The notes under the pieces: model-generated
What the model was told of the DNA's origin: nothing
What the model saw: only the letters and a program-made list of their open reading frames with translations
Databases searched by the model: none
Source: Clostridia bacterium
Lineage (GTDB): Bacteria; Bacillota; Clostridia; UBA1381
Direction of reading: 5' to 3'
DNA length: 64,000 nucleotides
Assembly (NCBI GenBank): GCA_017443895.1
Contig: JAFSXU010000033.1
Location: 52,269 to 116,268 of the forward strand
Made by a program: the position numbers and the translations under genes
In this document: positions 9,578 to 19,840 of the stretch, in pieces
Position numbering within the stretch: the first letter of the stretch is position 1
Layout of the letters: each line of letters opens with the position of its first letter

Positions 9578-10402
9578 ATGGCAATAGAGGTATTTAACAG
9601 ATACGAGCATAAATACAAGCTTAACAAGGCGCAGTTTGATGAAATAATCAAGGTTCTTGATGAGCATATGGAGCTTGACAAATACAATAAAGACCATAAG
9701 ACATATACAATCGCAAATATTTATTATGATACCGAGGATAATGAGCTTATAAGACGCTCTTTGTCAAAACCCGAATATAAGGAAAAACTAAGACTCCGCT
9801 CCTACGGAGTACCGGGAAAAGACGATAAGGTATTTTTGGAAATAAAGAAAAAGTATGGCGGTATAGTAAATAAGCGAAGAACAACGCTTAAACTTGATGA
9901 AGCGTATGATTTTGTAAAAACAGGTATAAAGCCTCTGCAAAAGGATTATATGAACGCTCAGGTAGTAAATGAGATTTCATATTTCTTAAAAAACTATAAT
10001 TTAGTGCCAAAGGTATATATAGCATATGACAGGCTTGCATATTTTGAAAAGGATAACCCCGACCTTAGAATTTCATTTGATATAAATATCCGTTCACGCC
10101 GATATGATGTGGCGCTTGAAAAGGGCGATTACGGTGATATGCTCTTGGACGACGGAGTATATTTAATGGAGATAAAGACGGGCAAGGCAAAACCTATGTG
10201 GCTGTGCAGTGAGCTTTCAAGGCTTGGCATAAGACGGGAGAGCGTTTCAAAGTACGGAACGGAGTATACAAGGTACATCAAAGAAAAGCATAACAATGTG
10301 GTAGTGCCTCTAATACCACCGCAGACACAGGAGTATAGAGAAAGTATTAACATATTTGATGTATTTAAAAAGTTTAAAATCGCACATAGATATGCGGTTT
10401 GA
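9578..10402 (+). CDS. VTC-domain polyphosphate polymerase-like protein
   Basis: The 274-residue product matches the VTC domain family, whose eukaryotic member Vtc4 makes polyphosphate in a triphosphate-tunnel fold. Visible features are FNRYEHKYKL at the start, basic tunnel strands (KEKLRLRSYG, FLEIKKKYGG, NKRRTTL), and the acidic VYLMEIKTGKAKPMW strand near 195-210. A GTG nine bases upstream is open in frame, but the SD (GAGGTG, 9567-9572) is spaced correctly for this ATG. It precedes a DUF4956 membrane protein, a common bacterial pairing. Whether it makes polyphosphate or another polymer cannot be told from sequence. Confidence 0.88.
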   Translation: MAIEVFNRYEHKYKLNKAQFDEIIKVLDEHMELDKYNKDHKTYTIANIYYDTEDNELIRRSLSKPEYKEKLRLRSYGVPGKDDKVFLEIKKKYGGIVNKRRTTLKLDEAYDFVKTGIKPLQKDYMNAQVVNEISYFLKNYNLVPKVYIAYDRLAYFEKDNPDLRISFDINIRSRRYDVALEKGDYGDMLLDDGVYLMEIKTGKAKPMWLCSELSRLGIRRESVSKYGTEYTRYIKEKHNNVVVPLIPPQTQEYRESINIFDVFKKFKIAHRYAV

Positions 10403-10428
10403 TATATAAGAAAAGGAGATTTAAGACA

Positions 10429-11121
10429 ATGAATGAATTATTTAACAATATTTTAGTAAGTACAAGTGAGACAATGACAATAAGCACAGCGCTTATAGCT
10501 ATGGCTGTATCGTTTGTGTTGGGACTTATAATAGCATTTACATATTATAAAACAAAAGAGCCTGAAGCCTATCAGCAGAGTATGGCGGTAACGCTTTGTA
10601 TGTTACCCGTAATATTATCGGTTATAATATTGTTTGTGGGCAGTGATATTGCAAGGGCATTTTCCTTGGCAGGAACACTTACAATCATAAGATTCAGAAG
10701 TGCACCCGGGGATCCCAAGGACATAGGCTTTATATTCTTTGATATTGCGGCAGGTCTTGCATGCGGTGTAGGACTCTACGGATACGGTGCAATATTTGTT
10801 GTAGGCCTTTGCATACTGATGTTTATACTCAATAAAACAAATGCTTTCTCACAAAAATCTGTAAGAAAGGTATTGAAAATGAATATACCCGAGGACTTGA
10901 ATTATCAGGGTGTATTTGATGAGATAATGGAAAGATACACAAGCGAATATAAATTGACAAAGGTAAGAACAACAGACCTTGGCTCATTGTTTGAGCTTAC
11001 ATATGACCTTGTTACAAAAGACGGCGTAAGTGAGCAGGAGTTTATAAACGAGCTTCGCTGCAGAAACGGAAACCTTAATATCGCACTTACTTTAGCGCCT
11101 ACAGTAACGGTTGTAAAATAA
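10429..11121 (+). CDS. DUF4956 membrane protein, partner of the VTC protein
   Basis: The 230-residue product has about four N-terminal membrane helices (about 16-130) containing the conserved segment GTLTIIRFRSAPGDPKDIGF (about 83-102), which I recognise from the DUF4956 family. A soluble C-terminal domain (about 140-230) resembles the small alpha/beta domain common to MgtC-like proteins. The SD AAGGAG at 10412 and spacing select this ATG over an open extension that overlaps the VTC stop. It is co-transcribed with the VTC gene and followed by a terminator. A role in membrane-linked polymer handling is inferred only from the pairing. Confidence 0.85.
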   Translation: MNELFNNILVSTSETMTISTALIAMAVSFVLGLIIAFTYYKTKEPEAYQQSMAVTLCMLPVILSVIILFVGSDIARAFSLAGTLTIIRFRSAPGDPKDIGFIFFDIAAGLACGVGLYGYGAIFVVGLCILMFILNKTNAFSQKSVRKVLKMNIPEDLNYQGVFDEIMERYTSEYKLTKVRTTDLGSLFELTYDLVTKDGVSEQEFINELRCRNGNLNIALTLAPTVTVVK

Positions 11122-11134
11122 AATTTTTAAGTAT

Positions 11135-11168
11135 GACAGCTGTATTTTTTAAAATATGGCTGTCTTTT
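11135..11168 (+). terminator. Terminator after the VTC-DUF4956 pair
   Basis: GACAGC pairs with GCTGTC, with an inner TATTTT/AAAATA extension, followed by TTTT. It separates the two-gene unit from the next promoter by only a few bases. Confidence 0.75.
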
Positions 11169-11170
11169 GC

Positions 11171-11199
11171 TTTACAAGATTAAAAAAAGGTGCTATAAT
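11171..11199 (+). promoter_or_regulatory. SigA-type promoter for the 11497 gene
   Basis: TTTACA (11171-11176) and TATAAT (11194-11199) are separated by 17 bases. Transcription would start near 11206, giving a leader of about 290 nt. Confidence 0.75.
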
Positions 11200-11205
11200 G
11201 TATCT

Positions 11206-11496
11206 GCTACTGAAAATAGATGTCAATGTGACATCGAAAATACCGTTTTAAATCACTCGATTGCACTTTGTTGTGTCTTTTTTTGATATTTTTTTTATTA
11301 AACTCAATACAATACATTTGTTAAAAATGTACGCTCAATGGTTGAGTTTAATTATGGAATATCAAATGGTGAAGCAGTTATGCTTGTCTGGGTGTTTTAT
11401 ATCGGTATTTCAATTATTTTCGGTAGCACGAAAGAGCGGACATTTTATGTGTGTCGCTTTTTGGTGGCACACTTTTTTGATTGCGGAGGAAATAAT
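11206..11496 (+). promoter_or_regulatory. Long structured leader with attenuator-like hairpin
   Basis: Predicted untranslated leader. It holds a short GATGTC/GACATC hairpin (about 11219-11235). An 11-bp stem ATTAAACTCAA/TTGAGTTTAAT (11297-11307 with 11342-11352) encloses a smaller stem. A terminator-like hairpin lies at 11449-11478: GTGTGTCGCT pairs with GGTGGCACAC (with wobbles), loop TTTT, then six T residues, ending just before the SD GGAGGA. An upstream AGC-GACA segment (11435-11442) can pair with TGTCGCT instead, as an antiterminator would. I could not match it to a known riboswitch or T-box. The rest of the 375-bp gap holds only the terminator and promoter listed. Confidence 0.45.
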
Positions 11497-12186
11497 ATGA
11501 ATACTACGATTATTACTGCTGATGTAAATGGAAAAACAGCGGAGTTTTTTAAGGTCTACGGTGAGGGAATATCAAACGGCGAGGTACTCAAAAGACTGTT
11601 GCTTGATGTTTCGGGAGAATATATTGACGGCGCTGTGGAACTTGCAATGTGGTATTTTGATGTGATAACATCACAGAACGCAAAAGAAGATCGTATCGAA
11701 GTTCTATATATTTTTACAACGCTTTGTATGACGCTTGTTGATGATATTGCATCAGTTGATACAGATTTGAGTAGCCCCAAAAAGGCTTTGCAGGGGAATG
11801 GGCAAGGAAAAACGCTTAAATTGGAGCTTGATAATGATACATTGGCAGAATTTAATCAATGTATGGCTAAGCACTGCTTAGGTAAGGCTAAAATGCTTGA
11901 AAAAGCGGTTGATGACATATTGAGTATTGATTTAAAAACACAGCCGTATGTGATTATGAATTATACCATGTGTGCGTTGAGCGCGCTTATCAGACCGCAG
12001 GCAAGAATGGCATTTTTTATAACTGTAAATGAATGTATTGACCGTATATGCAAGTTGTCGGGAAAAGATAAGAATACGGTTGTCGGTAATTTGCAGAATA
12101 TGAAAGAATATGCTTTAAACAACAGTGAAGTTGTAAAGAATATAGATATGTTGAAAAATACAGCATTTTATAAGGAAAAAATATAA
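11497..12186 (+). CDS. Hypothetical protein behind a structured leader
   Basis: I do not recognise this 229-residue protein. It is soluble, with no signal peptide or clear membrane segment, and looks largely helical and acidic. It has two cysteines near the middle and C-terminal half (MAKHCLGKAK, ALSALIRPQ region nearby). The ATG has a strong SD (GGAGGA, six bases upstream). The frame stays open upstream to an ATG at 11338, but that would run through the terminator-like hairpin, so the shorter form is preferred. The motif GISNGE (about 24-29) recurs in that upstream open stretch. It stands alone between terminators, so it is a monocistronic unit probably controlled by its leader. Confidence 0.75.
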   Translation: MNTTIITADVNGKTAEFFKVYGEGISNGEVLKRLLLDVSGEYIDGAVELAMWYFDVITSQNAKEDRIEVLYIFTTLCMTLVDDIASVDTDLSSPKKALQGNGQGKTLKLELDNDTLAEFNQCMAKHCLGKAKMLEKAVDDILSIDLKTQPYVIMNYTMCALSALIRPQARMAFFITVNECIDRICKLSGKDKNTVVGNLQNMKEYALNNSEVVKNIDMLKNTAFYKEKI

Positions 12187-12222
12187 TTCTTTGTTATTCC
12201 ATATCTAATTTTATATAAGCTG

Positions 12223-12261
12223 AAAAATCCCCTTGTTTCTCTGTGGAATAAGGGGATTTTT
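12223..12261. terminator. Bidirectional terminator between convergent genes
   Basis: AAAAATCCCCTT pairs with AAGGGGATTTTT around a 15-nt loop. It has A and T runs on both sides, so it can serve both the 11497 gene and the PBP gene. Confidence 0.88.
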
Positions 12262-12272
12262 GCTATTTGTTT

Positions 12273-14870
12273 TTATTCATAATCGCCGTAGCTTGATACT
12301 GCATCTGCACCAAATGAGGATGAATCAATCTGTGAAGATGTATCGGTGCCGGAGTCTGTGTCAGAACCGCCCGATGTATCTTCATTTCCTCCGGAGGAGG
12401 TATTTGTCGATGAGTTGTTACCTTGGGAGGTGGTTGCATTATCATTACCGCCTGAATTTTGCTGTGTCTGCGGAGGCGGTGTTATAGTATTGGCAGCCTG
12501 CGGTGTAGGAGCTGTTTGCGGTGTGGTTGTAGGACTGGGTGTTTGTGAACCTGAGCGAACACCTGACGAGTGCGAGCTGTTACAGATTGACTTTGGCTGT
12601 GTTCCGTCAACAAAGTATGCCGTAACTGCGTTACAGGTGCTTGATGCAAGCATACCCGAATACATACAAACAGTTGCCTCTACTATATTTGTAGGTCTTG
12701 TAAGCTCTCTGTAGTCAAGATACTCATGTACCCGTTCCATAACTGTATTCCACGCCGTTACACAAGGATTACCCGAAACTCCTGCATTTGAAATTGATGA
12801 AGGGGAGTCAAATCCATACCATACTGCACCGACATAATACGGTGTAAATCCGACAAACCATTTATCGCAGTCGTCATCTGTCGTACCTGTTTTTCCGTAT
12901 GTTGGCATACCGCTTGAGAGCGCCGCACCCTTGGCAGTACCAACACTGCTGTTTACAACAGAATAAAGTAAATCAGATGTGATATATGCCGCCGCCGCAC
13001 TCATTGACTGGGTTGCCTCTGCGGTGTTTTCAAGAATAATTTGACCCGTGGAGTCAATAACCTTTGTATAGGTGTATGGAGCGATGTACTTACCGCTGTT
13101 TACAAACACACCGTATGCCGCTGCCATTTCCTTTGGCGATACGCCCTTTGTAAGACCGCCAAGAGCCAATGATGAATAGTTTTTATCATCGGGCACGATT
13201 GAGCTTAGGTGGAATTTGTTCTGCAAATATCCGTATGAGCTTGAAAGCCCTATCATATCAAGAACCTTAACCGCAGGAATGTTTGAAGAACGGGCAATTG
13301 CCTCTTTTACAGTCATTGGTCCCAAGAACTCACGGTATGAGTTTTTAGGCTTCCAGTTATCGGAGCCTATTGTTATCTCCTCATCAATAACGCTTGTTGC
13401 CTCTGTTATCTTTCCAAGGTCAACCGCAGGACCGTATACGGATAAAGGCTTTATTGACGAGCCGGGCTGTCTTCGAGCTTGAGTTGCACGGTTAAAACCG
13501 CGAACATCGGTTTTTTCGCCAAGACCGCCTATAAGTCCACGGATTTTGCCGGTGTAGGGGTCAATTATAACCATTGCCGACTGTGCTCCCATACCGGTAA
13601 CAGGGAAGCCTGTTGCATTGTAGTATACATCTTCAAGTATCTGCTGAATATCAACATCAACTGTTGATATGATTTTAAGACCGCCGTTATAAACCTGCTG
13701 TGTTGCAAAATCAAGAGAATAACCCTTCTTTATCTGCAAGTCGTTTATAACATCGTTTATTACCTGGTCAACAAAGAATGATGAAATTCTTACGCCTTGT
13801 TCACGGTATGTGTTATTTACCACAAGGTCGCTTGACGCTGCCTCGGTATACTCTTCTTGGCTTATGTAACCAAGCTCAAGCATTTTGCCGAGTACAAGGT
13901 TTCTCTTTTGAATGTTGTTGTCGGGGTGTGCATACGGGTCATACTGCGATGGGAACTGTGTGATGCCCGCAATTGATGCCGCCTCTGCTAAGGTAAGCTC
14001 TGAAACGGGCTTTGCAAAGTATACATTTGATGCCGCCTCGACGCCGTTACAGCCGTTTGCAAAATATACAATGTTAAGATAAAGTGTAAGGATTTCGTCT
14101 TTGGAAAGCTGTTTTTCAAGTGCTATTGCCCTCATCATTTCCTTTATCTTACGCATTGATGTTTTTTCTTTTTCGTTTGTAATATTTTTTATAACCTGCT
14201 GTGTTATGGTAGAACCGCCGTAGCTTGCATCGCCGATACCAATCTTTGAAAGAGCATATTTTGCCGTTGCGCCCAATGTACGCTTTATATCAACGCCGTT
14301 GTGCTTATAAAAACGCTCGTCCTCAATGGAGACCATAGCCTCTTTCATGATTTCGGGAATATCGGCAGAGTCAACCCAGATACGCCTGTTGTCAGACTGT
14401 ACCTGTTCAAGCTCCTGCTCCTGCCCGAATGCATCCTCATAATATATAAATGAGGTAGAGTTAAGAGCAAGGTTTTTTATGTTCATATCCTTAATTTCAC
14501 GGGATACTGCCGCATACATACCAACCGCAACAGATGTAGATACAACAACCACCAAAAGACAGGCTACCAAAATTGCAGTTTTTATTCTTTGCCTTACAAG
14601 TACCTGCTCGGGTGTAAGCTGTTTTTTCTTTCTGCGCCTCTTTCTTGCAGTACGCTTTTTCTGAGGCTTTGGCTGCTCATTTTGAGTGGCTCTTTGAGAA
14701 GGACTGTTATTTACAGTCCGTTTTACACTCCTGCTTCCGCCCGATGCGGTTTTTCTGTTGCGTCTTGAGTATGTGGGTGTTTCCGACCTGTTAGAGGTCA
14801 GAAAATCATACTCGTCCCAGTCAAAATCGTCATTGTTGTTACTCGGATTTTTTCTATTGTCATTCGCCAT
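12273..14870 (-). CDS. Class A penicillin-binding protein (PBP1A type)
   Basis: This bifunctional enzyme polymerises and cross-links peptidoglycan at the outer face of the membrane. The 865-residue product has a basic cytoplasmic N-tail (about 1-85), one membrane anchor (about 90-115), and a GT51 glycosyltransferase domain with the catalytic EDERFYKHNGVD and GGSTITQQ motifs. A transpeptidase domain follows with SxxK in QPGSSIKP, SxN in RSSNIPAV and KTGTT. The last 110 or so residues are a low-complexity tail rich in Ser, Thr, Gly, Gln and Asn, probably disordered. The ATG follows an SD (GGAGG). It reads divergently from the BofC-like gene. Confidence 0.95.
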   Translation of the reverse strand: MANDNRKNPSNNNDDFDWDEYDFLTSNRSETPTYSRRNRKTASGGSRSVKRTVNNSPSQRATQNEQPKPQKKRTARKRRRKKKQLTPEQVLVRQRIKTAILVACLLVVVVSTSVAVGMYAAVSREIKDMNIKNLALNSTSFIYYEDAFGQEQELEQVQSDNRRIWVDSADIPEIMKEAMVSIEDERFYKHNGVDIKRTLGATAKYALSKIGIGDASYGGSTITQQVIKNITNEKEKTSMRKIKEMMRAIALEKQLSKDEILTLYLNIVYFANGCNGVEAASNVYFAKPVSELTLAEAASIAGITQFPSQYDPYAHPDNNIQKRNLVLGKMLELGYISQEEYTEAASSDLVVNNTYREQGVRISSFFVDQVINDVINDLQIKKGYSLDFATQQVYNGGLKIISTVDVDIQQILEDVYYNATGFPVTGMGAQSAMVIIDPYTGKIRGLIGGLGEKTDVRGFNRATQARRQPGSSIKPLSVYGPAVDLGKITEATSVIDEEITIGSDNWKPKNSYREFLGPMTVKEAIARSSNIPAVKVLDMIGLSSSYGYLQNKFHLSSIVPDDKNYSSLALGGLTKGVSPKEMAAAYGVFVNSGKYIAPYTYTKVIDSTGQIILENTAEATQSMSAAAAYITSDLLYSVVNSSVGTAKGAALSSGMPTYGKTGTTDDDCDKWFVGFTPYYVGAVWYGFDSPSSISNAGVSGNPCVTAWNTVMERVHEYLDYRELTRPTNIVEATVCMYSGMLASSTCNAVTAYFVDGTQPKSICNSSHSSGVRSGSQTPSPTTTPQTAPTPQAANTITPPPQTQQNSGGNDNATTSQGNNSSTNTSSGGNEDTSGGSDTDSGTDTSSQIDSSSFGADAVSSYGDYE

Positions 14871-14918
14871 ATTTATACCTCCTTACATAAGGATATTAAA
14901 ATTCCATTCTACCTATAT

Positions 14919-14947
14919 ATTATAGTCCAATTTTTTACAATTTGCAA
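14919..14947 (-). promoter_or_regulatory. Promoter of the PBP gene
   Basis: On the minus strand, TTGCAA (14942-14947) and TATAAT (14919-14924) are 17 bases apart, about 50 bp before the PBP start codon. Confidence 0.7.
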
Positions 14948-15029
14948 TAGTAATTTTTATTCGTCAAAATTGTATGAAAATGTATATATATGTCAAAAAT
15001 AATTACAAAAAAAGGAGTATAAAATTTTT

Positions 15030-15425
15030 ATGGAAAAGAGAAAGAATTTAAAGTATGGTATTGGTGTTTTGGCATATGTATTACTTATAGGGCTGTTTTT
15101 TACCATTGGCTATTATACGGGCAGTATCCATGGCGCAAATATGCAGCGTGAGCTTATGGAAAAGGAACAAAACGCAATAAATACATCATCATATGCAAAT
15201 GTATATGATGATACGGAGCAAAATGCGGATATTGAATATGAATTGTCCCTTAGTGGTGGCGTGCTTACCGTTTCAAAGCATGAGGGAGAGACGGTTACAA
15301 GTATTGCACAGTGCAGTATAGCCGAAGAGGTTTATCCCAAAACCGATATTGACAGGTTAAAGCAGGGAATGAGGTTTGAAAGTAAAAAAGAGGCATTGTC
15401 GGTGTTTGAGGATTTTGTTTCATAA
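15030..15425 (+). CDS. Membrane-anchored protein with a BofC C-terminal-like domain
   Basis: The 131-residue product has one N-terminal membrane helix (about 8-30) and a linker. Residues about 70-131 form a small domain whose pattern (YELSLSGGVLTV, then VYPKTDIDRLKQGMRF) resembles the BofC C-terminal domain. In Bacillus, BofC restrains the SpoIVB protease in the sigma-K checkpoint. Small anchored proteins of this type are common in spore-forming clostridia and their role is less clear. SD AAAGGAG lies 9-10 bases before the ATG. It is divergent from the PBP gene and upstream of groESL. The family call is from pattern only. Confidence 0.6.
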   Translation: MEKRKNLKYGIGVLAYVLLIGLFFTIGYYTGSIHGANMQRELMEKEQNAINTSSYANVYDDTEQNADIEYELSLSGGVLTVSKHEGETVTSIAQCSIAEEVYPKTDIDRLKQGMRFESKKEALSVFEDFVS

Positions 15426-15469
15426 AATGGGTGCATTTGTAAACAAATTTTTAACAGTGATAAAATGCC

Positions 15470-15498
15470 TTGACAATACTTGCAGATAGTGGTAAATT
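15470..15498 (+). promoter_or_regulatory. groESL promoter
   Basis: TTGACA (15470-15475) and TAAATT (15493-15498) are separated by 17 bases. The CIRCE operator begins eight bases downstream, covering the transcription start. Confidence 0.8.
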
Positions 15499-15505
15499 AT
15501 ACTTG

Positions 15506-15532
15506 TTAGCACTCAAGAGTTTAGAGTGCTAA
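15506..15532 (+). promoter_or_regulatory. CIRCE operator (HrcA site)
   Basis: A perfect inverted repeat, TTAGCACTC, nine spacer bases, then GAGTGCTAA. This is the canonical HrcA-binding element and implies heat-shock derepression of groESL. No hrcA gene is in the window. Confidence 0.97.
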
Positions 15533-15556
15533 CAATAAAATGCTAAAAAAGCGTAG

Positions 15557-15853
<297 letters not shown>

Positions 15854-15884
15854 ATTATAGGATATAATTCCTAATTGATAATAG

Positions 15885-17525
<1,641 letters not shown>

Positions 17526-17545
17526 TAAATACAAACGGCTAAATT

Positions 17546-17575
17546 AAAAGAAATCCGCTTTTGCGGATTTCTTTT
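17546..17575 (+). terminator. Terminator after groESL
   Basis: AAAAGAAATCCGC pairs with GCGGATTTCTTTT around a very short loop, ending in a T run. Confidence 0.9.
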
Positions 17576-17611
17576 GGTCGTTATAGATTAAATGAACTAT
17601 AGGAGAATACA

Positions 17612-19693
17612 ATGATGAAACTAAGAAAAATTATTGCCTTGATTTGCGCAGGAGTAATGGCACTTGGCGTAAGCAACACAGCCCTGGCACAAAAGGCAGA
17701 CACATTTACAGACATAACCAACGGCGACTATTATTATCCGGCTGTTGAATGGGGTGTGGAAAACGGCATAACAGAAGGCGTTGACGAGGAACATTTTGTA
17801 CCCATGGGCGAGGTAAACCGCGCGCAGGCAGTAACATTTTTATGGAGAATGGCAGGAAGCCCGTCTGTAGAGAATAATGTTACATTTTCAGATGTTGTTC
17901 CTGACAGCTGGTATGATGATGCGGTTTTGTGGGCAGTTGAAAACGGAATTGTAGCGGGTACAGGCGACAATAAATTCAGTCCGGAGGCCGTTTGCAGCCG
18001 TGGTATGTGTATGACTATGCTATACCGTATGCTGGGTGCAGATTATGAAACAATAGCCCAAATGGACAAGATAGATCCCGAGGACGAAAATCTTACCCTT
18101 GAGGATTTGGGCAATCTGATTATTCAGGAATTTATCGGTGCTTTTAGAGAGGGCAAAGGCTTTAGTGATGTGCACGAGGGCGACTATTATGAACTGCCTG
18201 TTCTTTGGGGCGCTATATCGGGCGTAATAACAGAGGATAACACAGATGTCAAAGCCCTGCTTTTTAATCCTGACAAGCCTTGTGTAAGAGCGCAAATGAT
18301 GTCATTTTTGTATCAGACAAAGCTTTATCAGGACTACATAAAAGAAAACGGTGATGCAAATTTTGATTTTGACCTTTTCGGTGAGCAGTTATCATTATGG
18401 AATGATGATTCACAGAGTAAGCAGGCGCTTACATCATACATTGAGGCTATAACCGATTATGACAGCGCCGACTACATTCCTGAAGAGGACAGAATTGCGG
18501 TATTTGATTTGGACGGTACACTGTTTTGTGAAACAGACCCCAACTATTTTGATTATTGCCTGTTAAAATACCGTGTTCTTGATGATCCTGAGTATAAGAA
18601 TAAGGCGTCGGCGTTTGAAAAAGAGGTTGCCCTAAAGATTAAGGATCAGAACGAGAACGGCACATCATATAAGGGGCTTGAGGTTGACCACGGCAAGGCT
18701 GTCGCATCTGCGTTTAAGGGGATGACGGTTGACGAATTTAACGAGTACATACAGGAATTTAAAGAGCAGTCAATGCCAAGCTATGAGGGTATGACCCGTG
18801 GCGAGGGTTTTTATAAGCCGATGCTTGAGGTGGTTGAATATTTAAAAGCCAATGATTTTACTGTTTATGTTGTAAGCGGAACGGACAGATTTATTGTTCG
18901 CGGAATTGTTGATAATTCACCGCTTGATTTGCCGAACAGTCAGATAATCGGCTCAGATGAAACATTGGTTGCAACAGGACAGGGCAATGCTGACGGACTT
19001 GATTATGTCTACACCGATAAGGATAAATTAGTTCTTGGCGGTGATTTCATCATTAAAAACCTTAAAATGAACAAGGTATCCGTAATTATGCAGGAGATTG
19101 GACAACAGCCTGTTCTTTCGTTTGGTAACAGTACGGGCGATGCAAGTATGGCTGAATATGTAACAACCGATAATAAATACAAGAGCCTTGCATTTATGCT
19201 CTGCTGTGACGATACGGAGCGTGAGAACGGAAACACCGAGAAAGCGGACAAGATGTATAAGCTCTGCGAGCAGTATGATTGGGTACCCGTTTCAATGAAG
19301 AATGACTGGAAAACAATCTATGGCGACGGTGTAACAAAGTACGGAACTGAAAAATCTGTGGCAGTTGACTATAAAACATCCGAACTCTACACCAAAGAGG
19401 ATATGGATAAAGCCATAGACTTAATAAAGAGCGAGTTTGAAACATGGGAGGGCTGTACCTTAAACAGCATTTCATATGCAGGCGATGATGCAAATAACGA
19501 GGAAAATCTAAAATGGTTAAACAGCCTTAAAGAGGGCAAAAACTATACCAGATGCATTGAATTTGCAAGTAATTTCCATTCACCCAAAAACGGAGGCGGT
19601 GCATGGGAGGCTGATACCGATTATAATGATTGGCAGTGGTGGCTTGCCGATACAGGAAACGGAGACTGGGAGCTTATCACATGGGGATATTGA
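17612..19693 (+). CDS. Secreted SLH-domain / HAD phosphatase fusion protein
   Basis: The 693-residue product begins with a signal peptide (about 1-27, ending ALA before QKAD). Three S-layer homology repeats follow (about 32-85, 92-145, 185-235; FTDI, FSDV and FSDV starts), predicting cell-wall attachment. A HAD-superfamily domain (about 285-530) carries motif I DLDGTLF, motif II VVSGTD and a GNSTGDASM motif III/IV. The C-terminal domain (about 585-693) is rich in Trp and Gly and ends TWGY; I have seen similar tails in clostridial lipoproteins. A wall-bound extracellular phosphatase is the best guess; the substrate is unknown. SD AGGAG precedes two adjacent ATGs. It is monocistronic. Confidence 0.85.
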   Translation: MMKLRKIIALICAGVMALGVSNTALAQKADTFTDITNGDYYYPAVEWGVENGITEGVDEEHFVPMGEVNRAQAVTFLWRMAGSPSVENNVTFSDVVPDSWYDDAVLWAVENGIVAGTGDNKFSPEAVCSRGMCMTMLYRMLGADYETIAQMDKIDPEDENLTLEDLGNLIIQEFIGAFREGKGFSDVHEGDYYELPVLWGAISGVITEDNTDVKALLFNPDKPCVRAQMMSFLYQTKLYQDYIKENGDANFDFDLFGEQLSLWNDDSQSKQALTSYIEAITDYDSADYIPEEDRIAVFDLDGTLFCETDPNYFDYCLLKYRVLDDPEYKNKASAFEKEVALKIKDQNENGTSYKGLEVDHGKAVASAFKGMTVDEFNEYIQEFKEQSMPSYEGMTRGEGFYKPMLEVVEYLKANDFTVYVVSGTDRFIVRGIVDNSPLDLPNSQIIGSDETLVATGQGNADGLDYVYTDKDKLVLGGDFIIKNLKMNKVSVIMQEIGQQPVLSFGNSTGDASMAEYVTTDNKYKSLAFMLCCDDTERENGNTEKADKMYKLCEQYDWVPVSMKNDWKTIYGDGVTKYGTEKSVAVDYKTSELYTKEDMDKAIDLIKSEFETWEGCTLNSISYAGDDANNEENLKWLNSLKEGKNYTRCIEFASNFHSPKNGGGAWEADTDYNDWQWWLADTGNGDWELITWGY

Positions 19694-19763
19694 TAAAAGT
19701 GTGAATTTGTATATCACTTATTATTTCCAAAAATCGGCAATGTTTAGGGAATAGGTAATAAGT

Positions 19764-19801
19764 AAAAATCGGCAAAACTCTATTGAGCTTTGCCGATTTT
19801 T
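19764..19801. terminator. Terminator, possibly the original ssrA terminator
   Basis: AAAAATCGGCAAA pairs with TTTGCCGATTTTT around a 12-nt loop. Read on the plus strand it ends the SLH-HAD transcript. Read on the minus strand it follows CCACC directly, as an ssrA terminator would. Confidence 0.85.
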
Positions 19802-19806
19802 GGTGG
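19797..19806. repeat. Putative att-like direct repeat, outer copy
   Basis: TTTTTGGTGG is repeated at 21591-21600, where it forms the 3' end of ssrA (CCACCA on the minus strand) plus flanking A residues. The two copies bracket the endonuclease-like gene. Ten bases is short, and the T run is part of the terminator, so this is suggestive only. Confidence 0.4.
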
Positions 19807-19840
19807 GACTAACAGAACAGTAATTGAACTAATCACTGAA

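Noticed and set aside
11206..11496. T-box leader
   Set aside because: A GGTGGCAC segment recalls the T-box motif, but the conserved antiterminator bulge and specifier stem are absent.
11261..11500. 79-residue reading frame in the leader
   Set aside because: TTG start without an SD, composition unlike a protein, and it crosses the terminator-like hairpin.
12346..12714. 122-residue plus-strand frame inside the PBP tail
   Set aside because: Shadow of the low-complexity C-terminus of the PBP on the other strand; no SD.
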